From: Bacteroidales bacterium
Lineage (GTDB): Bacteria > Bacteroidota > Bacteroidia > Bacteroidales > UBA932
Assembly (NCBI GenBank): GCA_017552475.1
Contig: JAFZPY010000130.1
Coordinates: forward strand, 1-64,000
Direction of reading: 5' to 3'
DNA: 64,000 bases
Shown here: piece after piece, positions 36,128 through 44,687 of the stretch
How positions within the stretch are numbered: the first letter of the stretch is position 1
Layout: every line of letters begins with the position of its first letter
Made by a program: the position numbers and the translations under genes
Notes under the pieces: model-generated
Seen by the model: only the letters and a program-made list of their open reading frames with translations
Database searches by the model: none
Told to the model about the DNA's origin: nothing

Positions 36128-36633
36128 ATCATGGTCTCTTGGACAATGAGGTCGAGATAGGCGGCAGCCACACTCGGCTCCATTAGGTCGGTAATTCTCA
36201 AATCTTTGAATCTGAATGTCTTGCATATCCCAAGCATGAAGCGGACCTTGACGTTGAGGTCCACTGTCATCCCGCTGAAATCCCGGGTGGAGGCATACTT
36301 GAGCAAGTCCGTCAGGCCGACATCCTTGGCGATGGCTCCCTCGCAGGTGAGGGGATAGACTTTGTTGCTCTTCCTGGCCACCCTGATCTTCCCGGTGGTG
36401 AAATTGGCGATCTCGCGGCCCGAGTCGTTGATGACACCGTCAATGCGGGAGATGGTAAGGTTGGACATGGGATTGACTATGCCGACCTTGAGGACGGCCT
36501 TCAGGGCCCGGAGGCCGTTGGGCGTAACTGACGCCACGGAGCAGGACGTTACGTTCAAGCCCTTCTCCGTAGAGCATCCGGCCGCCAGGAACAGGACCAG
36601 CGCGGCCGTGACGAGGAGGAACAGTCGTTTCAT
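36124..36633 (-). CDS. LEA14-like lipoprotein
   Basis: 169 residues with an SPII signal and lipobox LAAGC (Cys20). The mature part resembles a single LEA type 2 / water-stress domain (LKAVLKVGIVNPMSNLTISRIDGVI pattern with the conserved NPMS turn, followed by alternating strands), a fold often found in small envelope lipoproteins. Function unknown. It is the first gene of a three-gene operon ending in rpoN. Start at the ATG 36633; the upstream frame to 36696 crosses the promoter. Confidence 0.78.
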   Translation of the reverse strand: MKRLFLLVTAALVLFLAAGCSTEKGLNVTSCSVASVTPNGLRALKAVLKVGIVNPMSNLTISRIDGVINDSGREIANFTTGKIRVARKSNKVYPLTCEGAIAKDVGLTDLLKYASTRDFSGMTVDLNVKVRFMLGICKTFRFKDLRITDLMEPSVAAAYLDLIVQETMI

Positions 36634-36653
36634 GCCGGAATGTGCTTTCTTCG

Positions 36654-36661
36654 CAAAGATA
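36654..36661 (-). promoter_or_regulatory. Promoter -7 box of the LEA-SPOR-rpoN operon
   Basis: Minus-strand TATCTTTG, a perfect TAnnTTTG match with a T-rich stretch upstream, 20 bp before the ATG at 36633. It faces away from the miaB box 11 bp to the right. Confidence 0.65.
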
Positions 36662-36672
36662 CAAAAAAATCC

Positions 36673-36680
36673 TATCTTTG
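36673..36680 (+). promoter_or_regulatory. Promoter -7 box of miaB
   Basis: TATCTTTG, a perfect TAnnTTTG match, 37 bp before the miaB ATG. Back to back with the box at 36654-36661, so the two promoters overlap in their upstream parts. Confidence 0.65.
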
Positions 36681-36717
36681 CCTTGCATTTCCTCAAGGGT
36701 CATGCCAAAAGGGTCTT

Positions 36718-38031
36718 ATGAAGAAAGTTTACATCGAAACATATGGCTGCCAGATGAATGTCAATGACACCGAGGTCGTGTTCTCCATCCTTGCAAGGGA
36801 AGGGTATGAAAGGACCACGGAGATCGGCGAGGCCGACGTCATCATGGCCAACACCTGTTCTGTCAGGGACAATGCCGAACAGCGTATTTGGGGCCGTATC
36901 GAGCAGTTCAACCTCCAGCGCAGGTACCGTCCCGTGGTCATCGGCATCCTCGGATGTATGGCCGAACGCCTGAAGGATAAGCTCCTGGACACCCGCAAGG
37001 TCGACATCGTGGCCGGCCCGGACGCCTACCGCAGCCTTCCAAGGCTGCTGGAGGCAGTGTCCGACGGACACCCCCAGATCGACGTCATGCTTTCCCGCGA
37101 AGAGACCTATGCCGACATCAACCCTGTCAGGATCGACTCCAACGGCGTATCCGCCTTCATCTCGATCATGCGCGGCTGCAACAATGTCTGTTCCTACTGC
37201 GTGGTGCCGTATACCCGCGGCGCGGAGCGCAGCCGCGACCCCCGCACGATCGTGCGGGAGGCCTGCGACTGCTTCAGCCGCGGGTACCGCGAGGTCACCC
37301 TGCTCGGCCAGAACGTCGATTCGTACCACTGGACAGGCGAAGACGGAGAGGTTACCTTCGCGCAACTCCTTGAGAAGGTCGCCCTCGTCAGCCCCGAACT
37401 CCGCGTGCGTTTCTCCACTTCCAATCCACAGGATTTCTCCGATGAGGTCATCTATACGATGGCTGCATACGACAACATCTGCAAGCACATCCATTTCCCC
37501 GTACAGTCCGGTTCCAACCGCATGCTGGAGAAGATGCGCCGCCGCTATACCCGCGAGTGGTACCTTTCAAGGGTGAAGAAGATCCGCAATGTCATCCCTG
37601 ACTGCGGCATTACGACCGACGTCATCGCCGGTTTCTGCACGGAGACCGAAGAGGACCACAAGCAGACGCTGAGCCTGTTCGAGGAGGTCGGCTATGACAC
37701 AGCTTTCATGTTCTATTATTCGGAGCGTCCGGGCACTTTCGCCGCCAGGCACTGGCCGGACGACGTGGACATCGAGACCAAGACCCGCCGCCTGAACGAG
37801 ATCATCACCCTGCAGAACCGCAAGAGCCTTGAGAGTTACCGCCGCGACATTGGGAAGCGTTTCAAGGTCCTCGTCGAGGGACCTTCAAAGAAAAACCCTT
37901 CCGAACTGTGCGGAAGGGCTTCAAATAACAAAATGTGCGTCTGGCCTGACGCGGCCCACAAAGCCGGTGACTACGTGGAGGTCGAGGTTCTCGACTGTAC
38001 TTCCGCCACGCTTCTCTGCAGGCTGGCCTAG
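36718..38031 (+). CDS. miaB: tRNA-2-methylthio-N6-dimethylallyladenosine synthase
   Basis: 437 residues. Adds the methylthio group at A37 of tRNAs. N-terminal cluster cysteines C11, C47 and C80, radical-SAM cysteines C154, C158 and C161 in MRGCNNVCSYC, and a C-terminal TRAM domain. The start MKKVYIETYGCQMN is the MiaB hallmark; the longer frame from 36640 runs through the promoter. Near residue 393-405 the DNA also forms a hairpin that looks like a terminator for the convergent gene. Confidence 0.96.
   Translation: MKKVYIETYGCQMNVNDTEVVFSILAREGYERTTEIGEADVIMANTCSVRDNAEQRIWGRIEQFNLQRRYRPVVIGILGCMAERLKDKLLDTRKVDIVAGPDAYRSLPRLLEAVSDGHPQIDVMLSREETYADINPVRIDSNGVSAFISIMRGCNNVCSYCVVPYTRGAERSRDPRTIVREACDCFSRGYREVTLLGQNVDSYHWTGEDGEVTFAQLLEKVALVSPELRVRFSTSNPQDFSDEVIYTMAAYDNICKHIHFPVQSGSNRMLEKMRRRYTREWYLSRVKKIRNVIPDCGITTDVIAGFCTETEEDHKQTLSLFEEVGYDTAFMFYYSERPGTFAARHWPDDVDIETKTRRLNEIITLQNRKSLESYRRDIGKRFKVLVEGPSKKNPSELCGRASNNKMCVWPDAAHKAGDYVEVEVLDCTSATLLCRLA
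37889..37918 (-). terminator. Terminator of the OadA-like gene, inside miaB
   Basis: Arms CCCTTCCG (37896-37903) and CGGAAGGG (37911-37918) with a 7-base loop; on the minus strand the hairpin is followed by TTTTTCTTTG. It lies 115 bp past the stop codon at 38034 and within the coding region of convergent miaB. Confidence 0.6.
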
Positions 38032-38033
38032 CT

Positions 38034-39818
38034 TTATTCCTGGACGAAGGCGATCACTTCGCCCTTCGCCACGTCTTTTCCCTGCTTGGCGGTGACCGCA
38101 ACGACGCGTCCGCTCACAGCGGGGACGATCTCCTCCAATCCGTACCAGGTCTGGACATAGCCCATGGGCTTTCCGGACTTGACGGCGGTGCCGGCCACAG
38201 GTGCCTTGGAGTCGTCCTGGACATCCACCTCCCACAGCATCTTGCCCTTGGCAGGAGCCTGGACGGGAGTGGCCTTGGGATATTTTGCCACATAGGAGTC
38301 GATGTCGAACTCGGGCATCTCCACGACGGGACGGGTGACGACCTTCGGTGCGCCGGCCTTTTCCTTAAGGGCTTCCAAGTCCTTGTAGAAACGCTCCTTG
38401 GCGACTCCGGAGCGGTAGTCGAGGTACTGGCGCTCATGCATGGCAAGCTCGAAGAGCTCCTCGTCGTCCTCGCCGTAGTCCCAGCCCTTCTCGTCCATCA
38501 TCTTGCGGTACTTGGGCAGTTCGTCGGGATAGTTGTCCTGAGGATTGCCGGTCTGGAACTCCATTCCCTTCTCCTTGGCGAGCTCGATAATCTCGGGCGC
38601 GAGGGGACCGGGGAGGTTGCCCATCTTGCCCAGGATCATTCCCCAGGTGTCCTTGTCGATGGTGGAGAAGCGAGGTTTGCCGCTGGCGAGGTTGAACAGG
38701 TTCATCAATGCGGTATTCTTGACATACTGGCTGAACGGGGTCACGAGCGGCGGATATCCGAGCTTCGGCCAAACGTACTCTACCTCGTTGAAGAGCTTGA
38801 CCATCAGGGTGTCAATGCTGCTGACGGGCTGTCCGTGGGCGCGCTCTGCGGCGTTGATGGCATCCTTGAATCCGAGCAGGTCGGCCATCATCGAACCCAT
38901 CATTCCACCGGGGAGACCGCAGCCAACGAGGAGCGAGGTCATCTGGGAGTTGGTGGGGCTGATCCAGTAGCCGAGGAAGTCGTCGATGAACGACTGAGTC
39001 AGGCGACGGACCTCCATGTAGGCATCCATGTTGATGTCCTTGACCAGGAAGCCGTCGGCCTTCATCATCTCGCGGATGGTGATGACATCGGGATGGACCT
39101 TGCCCCAGGAGAGGGGCTCCACGGCAACGTCGAGGTAGTCTGCGCCTGCGCGCGCCACCTCGAGCATCGAGGCCGGGGAGAATCCGGGACCGGTGTGCCC
39201 GTGGTACTGGACCTTGATGTGGGGATATTTCTTCTTGATCTCGTACACGATCTGGCCGAGGGCGGTGGGACGGCCGATGCCGGCCATGTCCTTGAGGCAG
39301 ATCTCGTCTGCGCCATAGCTTACGACTTTGTCCACGATGTCCATGTAGTATGCTACCGTGTGGACGGGAGAGTTGGTGATGGAGAGGGCTACCTGCGAGA
39401 TCATGCCGCCTTTTTTGGCGAGCTCGACGGAGCCTTTGAGGTTGCGGTGGTCATTGAGTCCGCAGAATGAACGTGCGATGTCGGTGCCCTGTTTTTTCTT
39501 GACCTTGAACATGAGTTCGCGGACATCGGAGGGAACCGGATTCATGCGGAGGGCGTTGAGGCCTCGTTCAAGCATGTGAGTCTGTATACCGGCCTTGTGG
39601 AAGGGTGCTGTCCATTTGCGGACGGCGATGTTGGGGTTTTCGCCGAAGAGGAGGTTGACCTGCTCAAAGGCGCCGCCGTTGGTTTCTACCCTGTCGAAGC
39701 AGCCCATGTCGATGATGGCCGGTGCTACTTCCACCAGTTGGTCGACTCTCGGCACGTATTTGCCGGAGGACTGCCACATATCCCGATATACGAGAGAGAA
39801 TTTTATTTCTTTTGCCAT
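38034..39818 (-). CDS. OadA-like carboxyltransferase with a degenerate biotinyl-type tail
   Basis: 594 residues. The N-terminal HMGL-like carboxyltransferase domain has VYRDMWQSSG (metal-binding D), the lysine in CLKDMAG and the HxH metal ligands in QYHGHTG, as in oxaloacetate decarboxylase alpha and pyruvate carboxylase subunit B. A PYC-OADA conserved region follows (FNEVEYVWPKLGYPPLVTPF). The last ~70 residues resemble a biotinyl domain in strand pattern (GTAVKSGKPMGYVQ, GRVVAVTAKQGKDVAKGEVI), but the usual E-x-MKM loop is replaced by WYGLEEIVPAVSG with no acceptor lysine. It may pair with a separate biotin carrier. Start at ATG 39818. Confidence 0.85.
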   Translation of the reverse strand: MAKEIKFSLVYRDMWQSSGKYVPRVDQLVEVAPAIIDMGCFDRVETNGGAFEQVNLLFGENPNIAVRKWTAPFHKAGIQTHMLERGLNALRMNPVPSDVRELMFKVKKKQGTDIARSFCGLNDHRNLKGSVELAKKGGMISQVALSITNSPVHTVAYYMDIVDKVVSYGADEICLKDMAGIGRPTALGQIVYEIKKKYPHIKVQYHGHTGPGFSPASMLEVARAGADYLDVAVEPLSWGKVHPDVITIREMMKADGFLVKDINMDAYMEVRRLTQSFIDDFLGYWISPTNSQMTSLLVGCGLPGGMMGSMMADLLGFKDAINAAERAHGQPVSSIDTLMVKLFNEVEYVWPKLGYPPLVTPFSQYVKNTALMNLFNLASGKPRFSTIDKDTWGMILGKMGNLPGPLAPEIIELAKEKGMEFQTGNPQDNYPDELPKYRKMMDEKGWDYGEDDEELFELAMHERQYLDYRSGVAKERFYKDLEALKEKAGAPKVVTRPVVEMPEFDIDSYVAKYPKATPVQAPAKGKMLWEVDVQDDSKAPVAGTAVKSGKPMGYVQTWYGLEEIVPAVSGRVVAVTAKQGKDVAKGEVIAFVQE

Positions 39819-39851
39819 ATGTGTTGACTTCTGCTTTTTTGCTAAAGTCTG

Positions 39852-39859
39852 CAAATATA
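39852..39859 (-). promoter_or_regulatory. Promoter -7 box of the OadA-like gene
   Basis: Minus-strand TATATTTG, a TAnnTTTG match, 33 bp before the ATG at 39818. Confidence 0.6.
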
Positions 39860-39880
39860 CTAATTTTCGTGGATATCTGG

Positions 39881-40570
39881 TCAAGGCAGACTTATATCAT
39901 TGGTAGCGAAACTGAAGTAGCAGTCGTCGCATACGATGACGTGGTCAAGCAGGGATATGCCGAAGGTATCAAGGGCCTTCTTGAGGGAACCTGTGCGGAT
40001 GATGTCCTGTTTGCCGGGACGTGGAGAGCCGGAGGGGTGATTGTGTACGATGATGATACCGGAGGCCTGATGCTCAAGGCAGCGGCGGACGACCTGTCGG
40101 TTGTCTATTATCGTAGAATCGGGTCCGCCGGAGGTAATCCTTTCTTTTGCGATGAGAAAGTTTGCGCGGTTGAGGTAGATAACCCAGAGCTCTTCGTGAT
40201 CAAGTCCTTTGAGGTGTGGCCTCATGATGTCGTAGACACTGGAAGGCTCGCACAGGGATTTGCTGCCGAGCATAGTTTCTTCTTCGAAGGCCCGGCGGCC
40301 GAGTTCCATTGCGGCAATGACGGTGGCGGCCTTGTCAGGGCCGATGCCTTTGATGGAGAGAAGCATCTTCAGGGGATCCGGTGCCAATTTGACCGACAAC
40401 CTGCCCCCAGTCAGGCACAGAAGTTCATGTGCCAGGTCTATGGCACTGCGCCTGCCGGAGCCGGTACGCAGCAGGATTGCCAGAAGTTCGGGGTTGGAAA
40501 GGGCCTGTGGCCCCTTCGAGAGCATTTTTTCGCGAGGCCTTTCTACCTCGCACATGTCTTTTATTTTCAT
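39881..40570 (-). CDS. RadC-family JAB/MPN-domain protein (second copy)
   Basis: 229 residues from the ATG at 40570; a GTG two codons upstream is less likely. Same plan as the first copy: N-terminal helical region (KDMCEVERPREKML...IKGIGPDKAATVIAAMELGRR), then the metal site HNHPSGSPRPGKQD with the conserved SGG before it (ERITSGGPDST). The two copies diverge strongly outside the motifs. It lies before an A+T-rich region and has a 6-bp-arm hairpin (40573-40593) just before its start codon. Whether it belongs to the chromosome core or the neighbouring island is unclear. Confidence 0.88.
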   Translation of the reverse strand: MKIKDMCEVERPREKMLSKGPQALSNPELLAILLRTGSGRRSAIDLAHELLCLTGGRLSVKLAPDPLKMLLSIKGIGPDKAATVIAAMELGRRAFEEETMLGSKSLCEPSSVYDIMRPHLKGLDHEELWVIYLNRANFLIAKERITSGGPDSTIIDNRQVVRRCLEHQASGIIIVHNHPSGSPRPGKQDIIRTGSLKKALDTFGISLLDHVIVCDDCYFSFATNDISLP

Positions 40571-40829
40571 ATCCACGGTTTATTGTTCCGTGGCTGCAGT
40601 TTCCGGTTATAAATATACGTATTTATTTTAAGATTGTCCGTCATTTTTGAAATACTTTGCCTGTCGGCCGGGAAGAGGCCGGGGTGCTGGTATGGGGGGA
40701 TCGTTCTCAGGAGCGGGAAGAGGGGATTCGCGGTATACACGGAGTGGAAGGTTCTGGAACAGTATAGCGTGATGGGAAAAGGATTCTAATAGAAAAGATT
40801 GGCAAAGTATTTGATAAGAATCGGGCCGT

Positions 40830-41384
40830 ATGAAACGGATATTTATTTTATTTCTTCTCCTTTTGCCTGCGGCCCTGCAGGCGCAGTCCCTCGGGCAGGT
40901 TAAGTATGGCGACCGCATTTTCAGCACCGGGTTGCCGGAGGATGTCGATTCTTACTACGATCCCGAAACGGGCGAGTACATCAAGATGAGCAAGGAGCGG
41001 CGAGAAGCCGCCCTCGAGTGTATCGAAAGGACCTTTGGTAAAGTCGCTTCCTATGAAGAGGGCTTCAACGAATGTGCAGGGGCGCATTTTTTCGATGTCA
41101 CACTGACCAGCGGGGATGAAATCGGCTTTGATAACGGGCATCTACATGATTATACCATCGTTACTCCCCAATTTCTGATCGCTGCCGATATGTTTGTTGA
41201 CGGACTGAGGGTTGGTCAGAAGCCTAACATGAAATGCAAAGAGGGCGTCGTTCTCGAAAAGAGGGAAGATAATCCAGTCCGGTTTTCCTATTATTTTAGT
41301 GAGAGTGATTGCGAGGTCGGTTACTTTACCCTGGACGAAGATGGTAAGATCAAGGAGATAGGACTGTGGATCAATGACTGTTAA
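40830..41384 (+). CDS. Secreted hypothetical protein
   Basis: 184 residues with a Sec signal peptide (MKRIFILFLLLLPAALQA). The mature part begins QSLGQVKYGDRIF and contains no motif I recognise; two later cysteines (about 124 and 161) and a terminal one may form a disulfide. Acidic, mixed helix and strand. The 259-bp spacer before it (40571-40829) holds no gene that I can support. A hairpin terminator follows 31 bp after the stop. Confidence 0.68.
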   Translation: MKRIFILFLLLLPAALQAQSLGQVKYGDRIFSTGLPEDVDSYYDPETGEYIKMSKERREAALECIERTFGKVASYEEGFNECAGAHFFDVTLTSGDEIGFDNGHLHDYTIVTPQFLIAADMFVDGLRVGQKPNMKCKEGVVLEKREDNPVRFSYYFSESDCEVGYFTLDEDGKIKEIGLWINDC

Positions 41385-41414
41385 TTGAAACTCGAGATTG
41401 AATGAAATACTAGG

Positions 41415-41442
41415 AATCCGGCCGCTGAGCCGGATTTTTTGT
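41415..41442 (+). terminator. Hairpin terminator after the secreted protein gene
   Basis: AATCCGGC (41415-41422), loop CGCTGA, GCCGGATT (41429-41436), then TTTTG. Its 22-bp core is the exact reverse complement of the core at 43514-43535. Confidence 0.75.
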
Positions 41443-41730
41443 TATGCATGCAAGACTATGAGGAATCGGGCATTTAATCAGTAGTATTATTCCTAATGAT
41501 GAAACATGGTATTCCTAGTGTTTTAAAATCCTAGACAAAAACGGTCTGTTTTTGTCTATGTAATAATATAAAGCTTTGTGTATCAATGAATAGTGAAAAA
41601 TATTGTTTGGTTTAAGAATTTAAAGACCTAAATATGTTTTTGTAAAAATGTGTTAGGAATAGTGCTATATCAGAAAAAAGTTCGTAACTTAGATTATATA
41701 AACAGAATAAACAGAGATTTCGATCACAAT
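41443..41730 (+). promoter_or_regulatory. A+T-rich leader of the BspA pair
   Basis: No coding region. TATTCCTA occurs at 41488-41495 and 41510-41517, 22 bp apart (two helical turns), and inverted as TAGGAATA at 41654-41661. An 11-bp stem (TAGACAAAAAC, 41532-41542, and its complement to 41558) stands between. A regulator could bind here, but no clean TAnnTTTG box is visible. Confidence 0.35.
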
Positions 41731-42498
41731 ATGAAACATCCTGCGTTATTAATTGGTTTGGCCGCCGTATTTGTGGCTTCTTGTTCCAAGACTCCGATTG
41801 AGGAGCCGATTCCTAGCAACAGCATCGTTTATACGAGTTCGGATAATAATATTGTCACCCCTTATCTGGCCTCCGCCCTTGACGCAAAAATATTATCCAT
41901 CTCTTATAAAGATGGAAAAGGGACGATTGCTTTTGATAAAGAAATATCAACCATCGGCCAAAATGCATTCTCAAATCGTATGAATCTTGTCAGTATTACG
42001 ATTCCAGATAGTGTGACAGGCATCGGGGCTGCGGCGTTCTTAAAATGCCCGAATCTTACCAGTATCACGATTCCGGAAAGTGTAACAACCATTGGGGAAG
42101 ATGCTTTTTTCGATTGTTCAAGCCTGGTCAGCGTTACAATTCCTAATAACGTGACAACTATTGGGATTGCGGTTTTCGCTTATTGTTCAAGTCTTCCCGG
42201 TATCATAATTCCCGAAGGTGCTACAATTATTGATTATAGAGCATTTTATAATTGTTCTAGTCTGACCAGCATCACGATTCCTGCCAGCGTTACGTCAATC
42301 GGGGGAAAGGCATTCTTTAAATGCTCTGGTCTCGCCAGTATTACCATACTGTCAAAAACGCCCCCTTCGATCTTCGCTGATGCTTTTACGGATACGAATG
42401 ACTGTCCCATCTATGTTCCTGCCGGTAGCATTGATGCATATAAGACCGCAGAGGGATGGGGGAACTATTCTGAACGAATTCAGGCCCTCTCGAATTAG
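41731..42498 (+). CDS. BspA-type leucine-rich-repeat lipoprotein (first)
   Basis: 255 residues with an SPII signal and lipobox VASC (Cys16). About six LRR_5 repeats of 23 residues fill residues 65-220 (pattern AF..C.SLTSITIPDSVTSIG). They end with the usual cap CPIYVPAGSIDAYK. Such surface proteins in Bacteroidota bind host or microbial ligands. A longer frame from 41650 exists but the ATG at 41731 gives the lipoprotein signal. It is followed 27 bp later by a paralogue. Confidence 0.85.
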   Translation: MKHPALLIGLAAVFVASCSKTPIEEPIPSNSIVYTSSDNNIVTPYLASALDAKILSISYKDGKGTIAFDKEISTIGQNAFSNRMNLVSITIPDSVTGIGAAAFLKCPNLTSITIPESVTTIGEDAFFDCSSLVSVTIPNNVTTIGIAVFAYCSSLPGIIIPEGATIIDYRAFYNCSSLTSITIPASVTSIGGKAFFKCSGLASITILSKTPPSIFADAFTDTNDCPIYVPAGSIDAYKTAEGWGNYSERIQALSN

Positions 42499-42525
42499 TT
42501 TTATTGTATTTTACACGATTTAGAT

Positions 42526-43488
42526 ATGAAGAACCTTGTTTTATATTTTGGTTTAGCCGCTGTGCTGGTGGCATCCTGCTCCAAGAATCCGGTCGAGGAG
42601 CCGGGAAATTACATCATCTTTACGAGTTCGGATGAGAGCGTTGTAATCCCTAACACCGGCGCGTTTGACGCGAACATAGTGTCTATTACCTATGTCGATG
42701 GTAAAGGGACGATCACTTTCGATAAAAAGATAACAGCCATTGGGAAACAAGCGTTCCGTCAATGTCTCAACTTGACCGGCATCACGATTCCTGCCGGTGT
42801 GACATCAATTGGAGAGGAGGCATTTGTAAATTGCACAAGTCTTACCAGTGTCACGATTCCTGCCGGTATCACGTCAATTGGAGAGGGGGCATTTGGCAAT
42901 TGTACGAATCTTACCAGGATCGCGATTCCTGACGGAGTGGCAAGCATTGAGGAGAGTACATTCTCTGGTTGTACCAGCTTGACCAACGTCATTATTCCTG
43001 ACAGTGTGACTAGCATGGGGCGAAATGCATTCTCTTTTTGTTACGCCTTGACGGAGATCTCCATTCCAAACAGCGTGACAAGCATTGGAAAGTGGGCCTT
43101 CGAAAAATGTAATTTGTCCAGCATCACGATTCCTGCCGGTATGACGTCCATCGAAGATTACGCATTTTACGATTGCCGCAACTTGACGACTGTCGAATTG
43201 CCCAATAGCTTGACAAGCATCGGGTATGGGGCTTTTGAAGGATGTCGCACCCTTGCCAGTATCACGATCCCGTACAGTGTGACCAAGATTGACGTGGCGG
43301 CCTTTGCTGGTTGTTCAAGCCTTACCAACATCACCATGCGGCCAATCACTCCTCCTTCAATCAATGATTTTACTTTTGATAACACGAATAACTGCCCCAT
43401 CTATGTTCCCGCTGCCAGCGTTGAGAACTATAAACATGCCGTGTTCTGGAGTAAATTTGCTAAAAGAATCCAGTCTCTTCCGGAATAG
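42526..43488 (+). CDS. BspA-type leucine-rich-repeat lipoprotein (second)
   Basis: 320 residues, lipobox VASC, same architecture as the previous gene but with about nine 23-residue repeats and the same C-terminal cap CPIYVPAASVENYK. The N-terminal 60 residues are near-identical in plan (ASCSKNPVEEP, then FTSSDESVVIP), so the pair arose by duplication and changed repeat number. Codons are A/T-richer than the surrounding chromosome. No promoter is visible between the two, so they share a transcript. Confidence 0.87.
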   Translation: MKNLVLYFGLAAVLVASCSKNPVEEPGNYIIFTSSDESVVIPNTGAFDANIVSITYVDGKGTITFDKKITAIGKQAFRQCLNLTGITIPAGVTSIGEEAFVNCTSLTSVTIPAGITSIGEGAFGNCTNLTRIAIPDGVASIEESTFSGCTSLTNVIIPDSVTSMGRNAFSFCYALTEISIPNSVTSIGKWAFEKCNLSSITIPAGMTSIEDYAFYDCRNLTTVELPNSLTSIGYGAFEGCRTLASITIPYSVTKIDVAAFAGCSSLTNITMRPITPPSINDFTFDNTNNCPIYVPAASVENYKHAVFWSKFAKRIQSLPE

Positions 43489-43510
43489 AGAATAGGGGGA
43501 AAAGAGAAAA

Positions 43511-43542
43511 AAGAATCCGGCTCAGCGGCCGGATTCTTTTGT
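43511..43542. terminator. Bidirectional terminator between BspA genes and integrase remnant
   Basis: Perfect arms AAGAATCCGGC (43511-43521) and GCCGGATTCTT (43528-43538) with loop TCAGCG. T-rich on the right (TTTTG), A-rich on the left (AAAGAGAAAA), so it can stop transcription from both sides. Confidence 0.75.
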
Positions 43543-43543
43543 T

Positions 43544-43685
43544 TTATTTCTGAACCTTGACGAACTGGACGGAGGCGTCGTACTGCTTGTCCACTCGGAT
43601 AATCAGGCAGGGCGATGAGGTGTAGGACACCTTTTCTCCGATTTGCTCGCTGTAGGTGAAGACGAGTTTGTCGTTTTCCAGGACC
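43544..43685 (-). pseudogene. Fragment of an unrelated reading frame fused behind the integrase
   Basis: Frame ending in DASVQFVKVQK and including LVLENDKLVFTYSEQIG and SPCLIIRVDKQYD. It is beta-rich and looks like the C-terminal end of a secreted or lipoprotein gene, not of an integrase. It is joined out of frame to the integrase near 43686, which suggests a deletion brought the two together. Source unknown. Confidence 0.4.
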
Positions 43686-44576
43686 AGGGAGACGGAAGTC
43701 GTATTTCCTGGCAATGTCAATGGCATCTTCGAACAGGACTGTACAGAATAACACTTTCGTTTTGGCCCGGCATTTCTCAATGTAAATCTGTCCGAACTGG
43801 TTTTGTTGGAAATCTTCGGGTACCAATGCCGCCATGTCGCAATAGGAAAGTGCGGTAAAACACTGGAACAAAAACAAGTCCTTGACCTTCTCCAGACGCT
43901 CATTGGGCATCCTCTTCTTGCGGATGGTATCGACCTCCTGGGCACTGAGAAAGTCAACCTCTTTCGCCTTTTTTCGGATGTGAATACCTTTGAATGGATC
44001 GACAGTAATCCGCTCGATGCTTATGCCAAACAGAACAATGCTACGGAATTTGGAAAGCATATTTGCGGCAGTGGAGTCAGCAAAATGGGTTTTGAGGTGG
44101 CGTTCGAATTGAACAATATGAAGATGAATCAAGTCTGAAACCTGAGCATTGGGCGGAAGGATATTGGAGAAGAATACCTCCATGACTAGTTCGTATTTCC
44201 GTTCGTTGCGAGGTGTGGTCCCTTTTTTACGGAATGAAGTGAAAAAGTCATCCCAAAGTTCCTGCATCGTATAGTTGGCATTGAATCCGCCCTTTACATA
44301 CTCCCGGATTGTGTCGATAGTATAATCTAATCCCTCAGAAGCACGCTGTATCTGGTATGCTTTGATTTTGGATTCAACCTCCGCTATATACTTTTTCGTT
44401 CCGTTTTCTGTCTTGGCGTAGATTTGTTTCTCAAATAGCTTTGGGTTCATCGTCAAGGGGAGACTGATGAATTTCCTTTCCCCGTTCATACTGATTGCGA
44501 GTTCGATGGGAGCCAGGCCTTTTTTGTTCATTCGGCTCTTTCGACAGTAGAAGGTGATGTCAAACGTGTTACGCAT
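43686..44576 (-). pseudogene. Tyrosine recombinase (integrase) remnant
   Basis: About 297 residues of a Bacteroidetes transposon or phage-type integrase. N-terminal arm (ITFYCRKSRMNKKGLAPIE), SAM-like core-binding domain (about 100-215) and the start of the catalytic domain (FTALSYCDMAAL...). A serine stands where the first catalytic arginine usually is, as in IntDOT-like enzymes. Homology stops at ARKYDFRLP; the HxxR, second arginine and tyrosine of the catalytic site are missing and a different frame takes over. It lies 165 bp from tRNA-His, a typical attachment site. The enzyme is not functional. Confidence 0.75.
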
Positions 44577-44687
44577 ACCTAATTGTTTGTTAATTAATTT
44601 ATTAGCGTAACTTTGTGACGGAATGGCTACCAAAGAGATGTCAGTCACATATAACGTCACAAACACCCTCAAAAAAGGCCCAAAAAC

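Noticed and set aside
40628..40927. Minus-strand frame between the second radC and the secreted protein gene
   Set aside because: It overlaps the start and signal peptide of the plus-strand gene at 40830 and has no motif or promoter of its own.
41731..43488. Regular short repeats that could suggest a CRISPR array
   Set aside because: The period of about 69 bp is translated and matches 23-residue leucine-rich repeats; copies are diverged and there are no fixed repeats with unique spacers.
43428..44672. Integrase as one intact 414-codon gene
   Set aside because: After ARKYDFRLP the frame loses integrase similarity, lacks the catalytic His, Arg and Tyr, and runs into the end of the convergent BspA gene.
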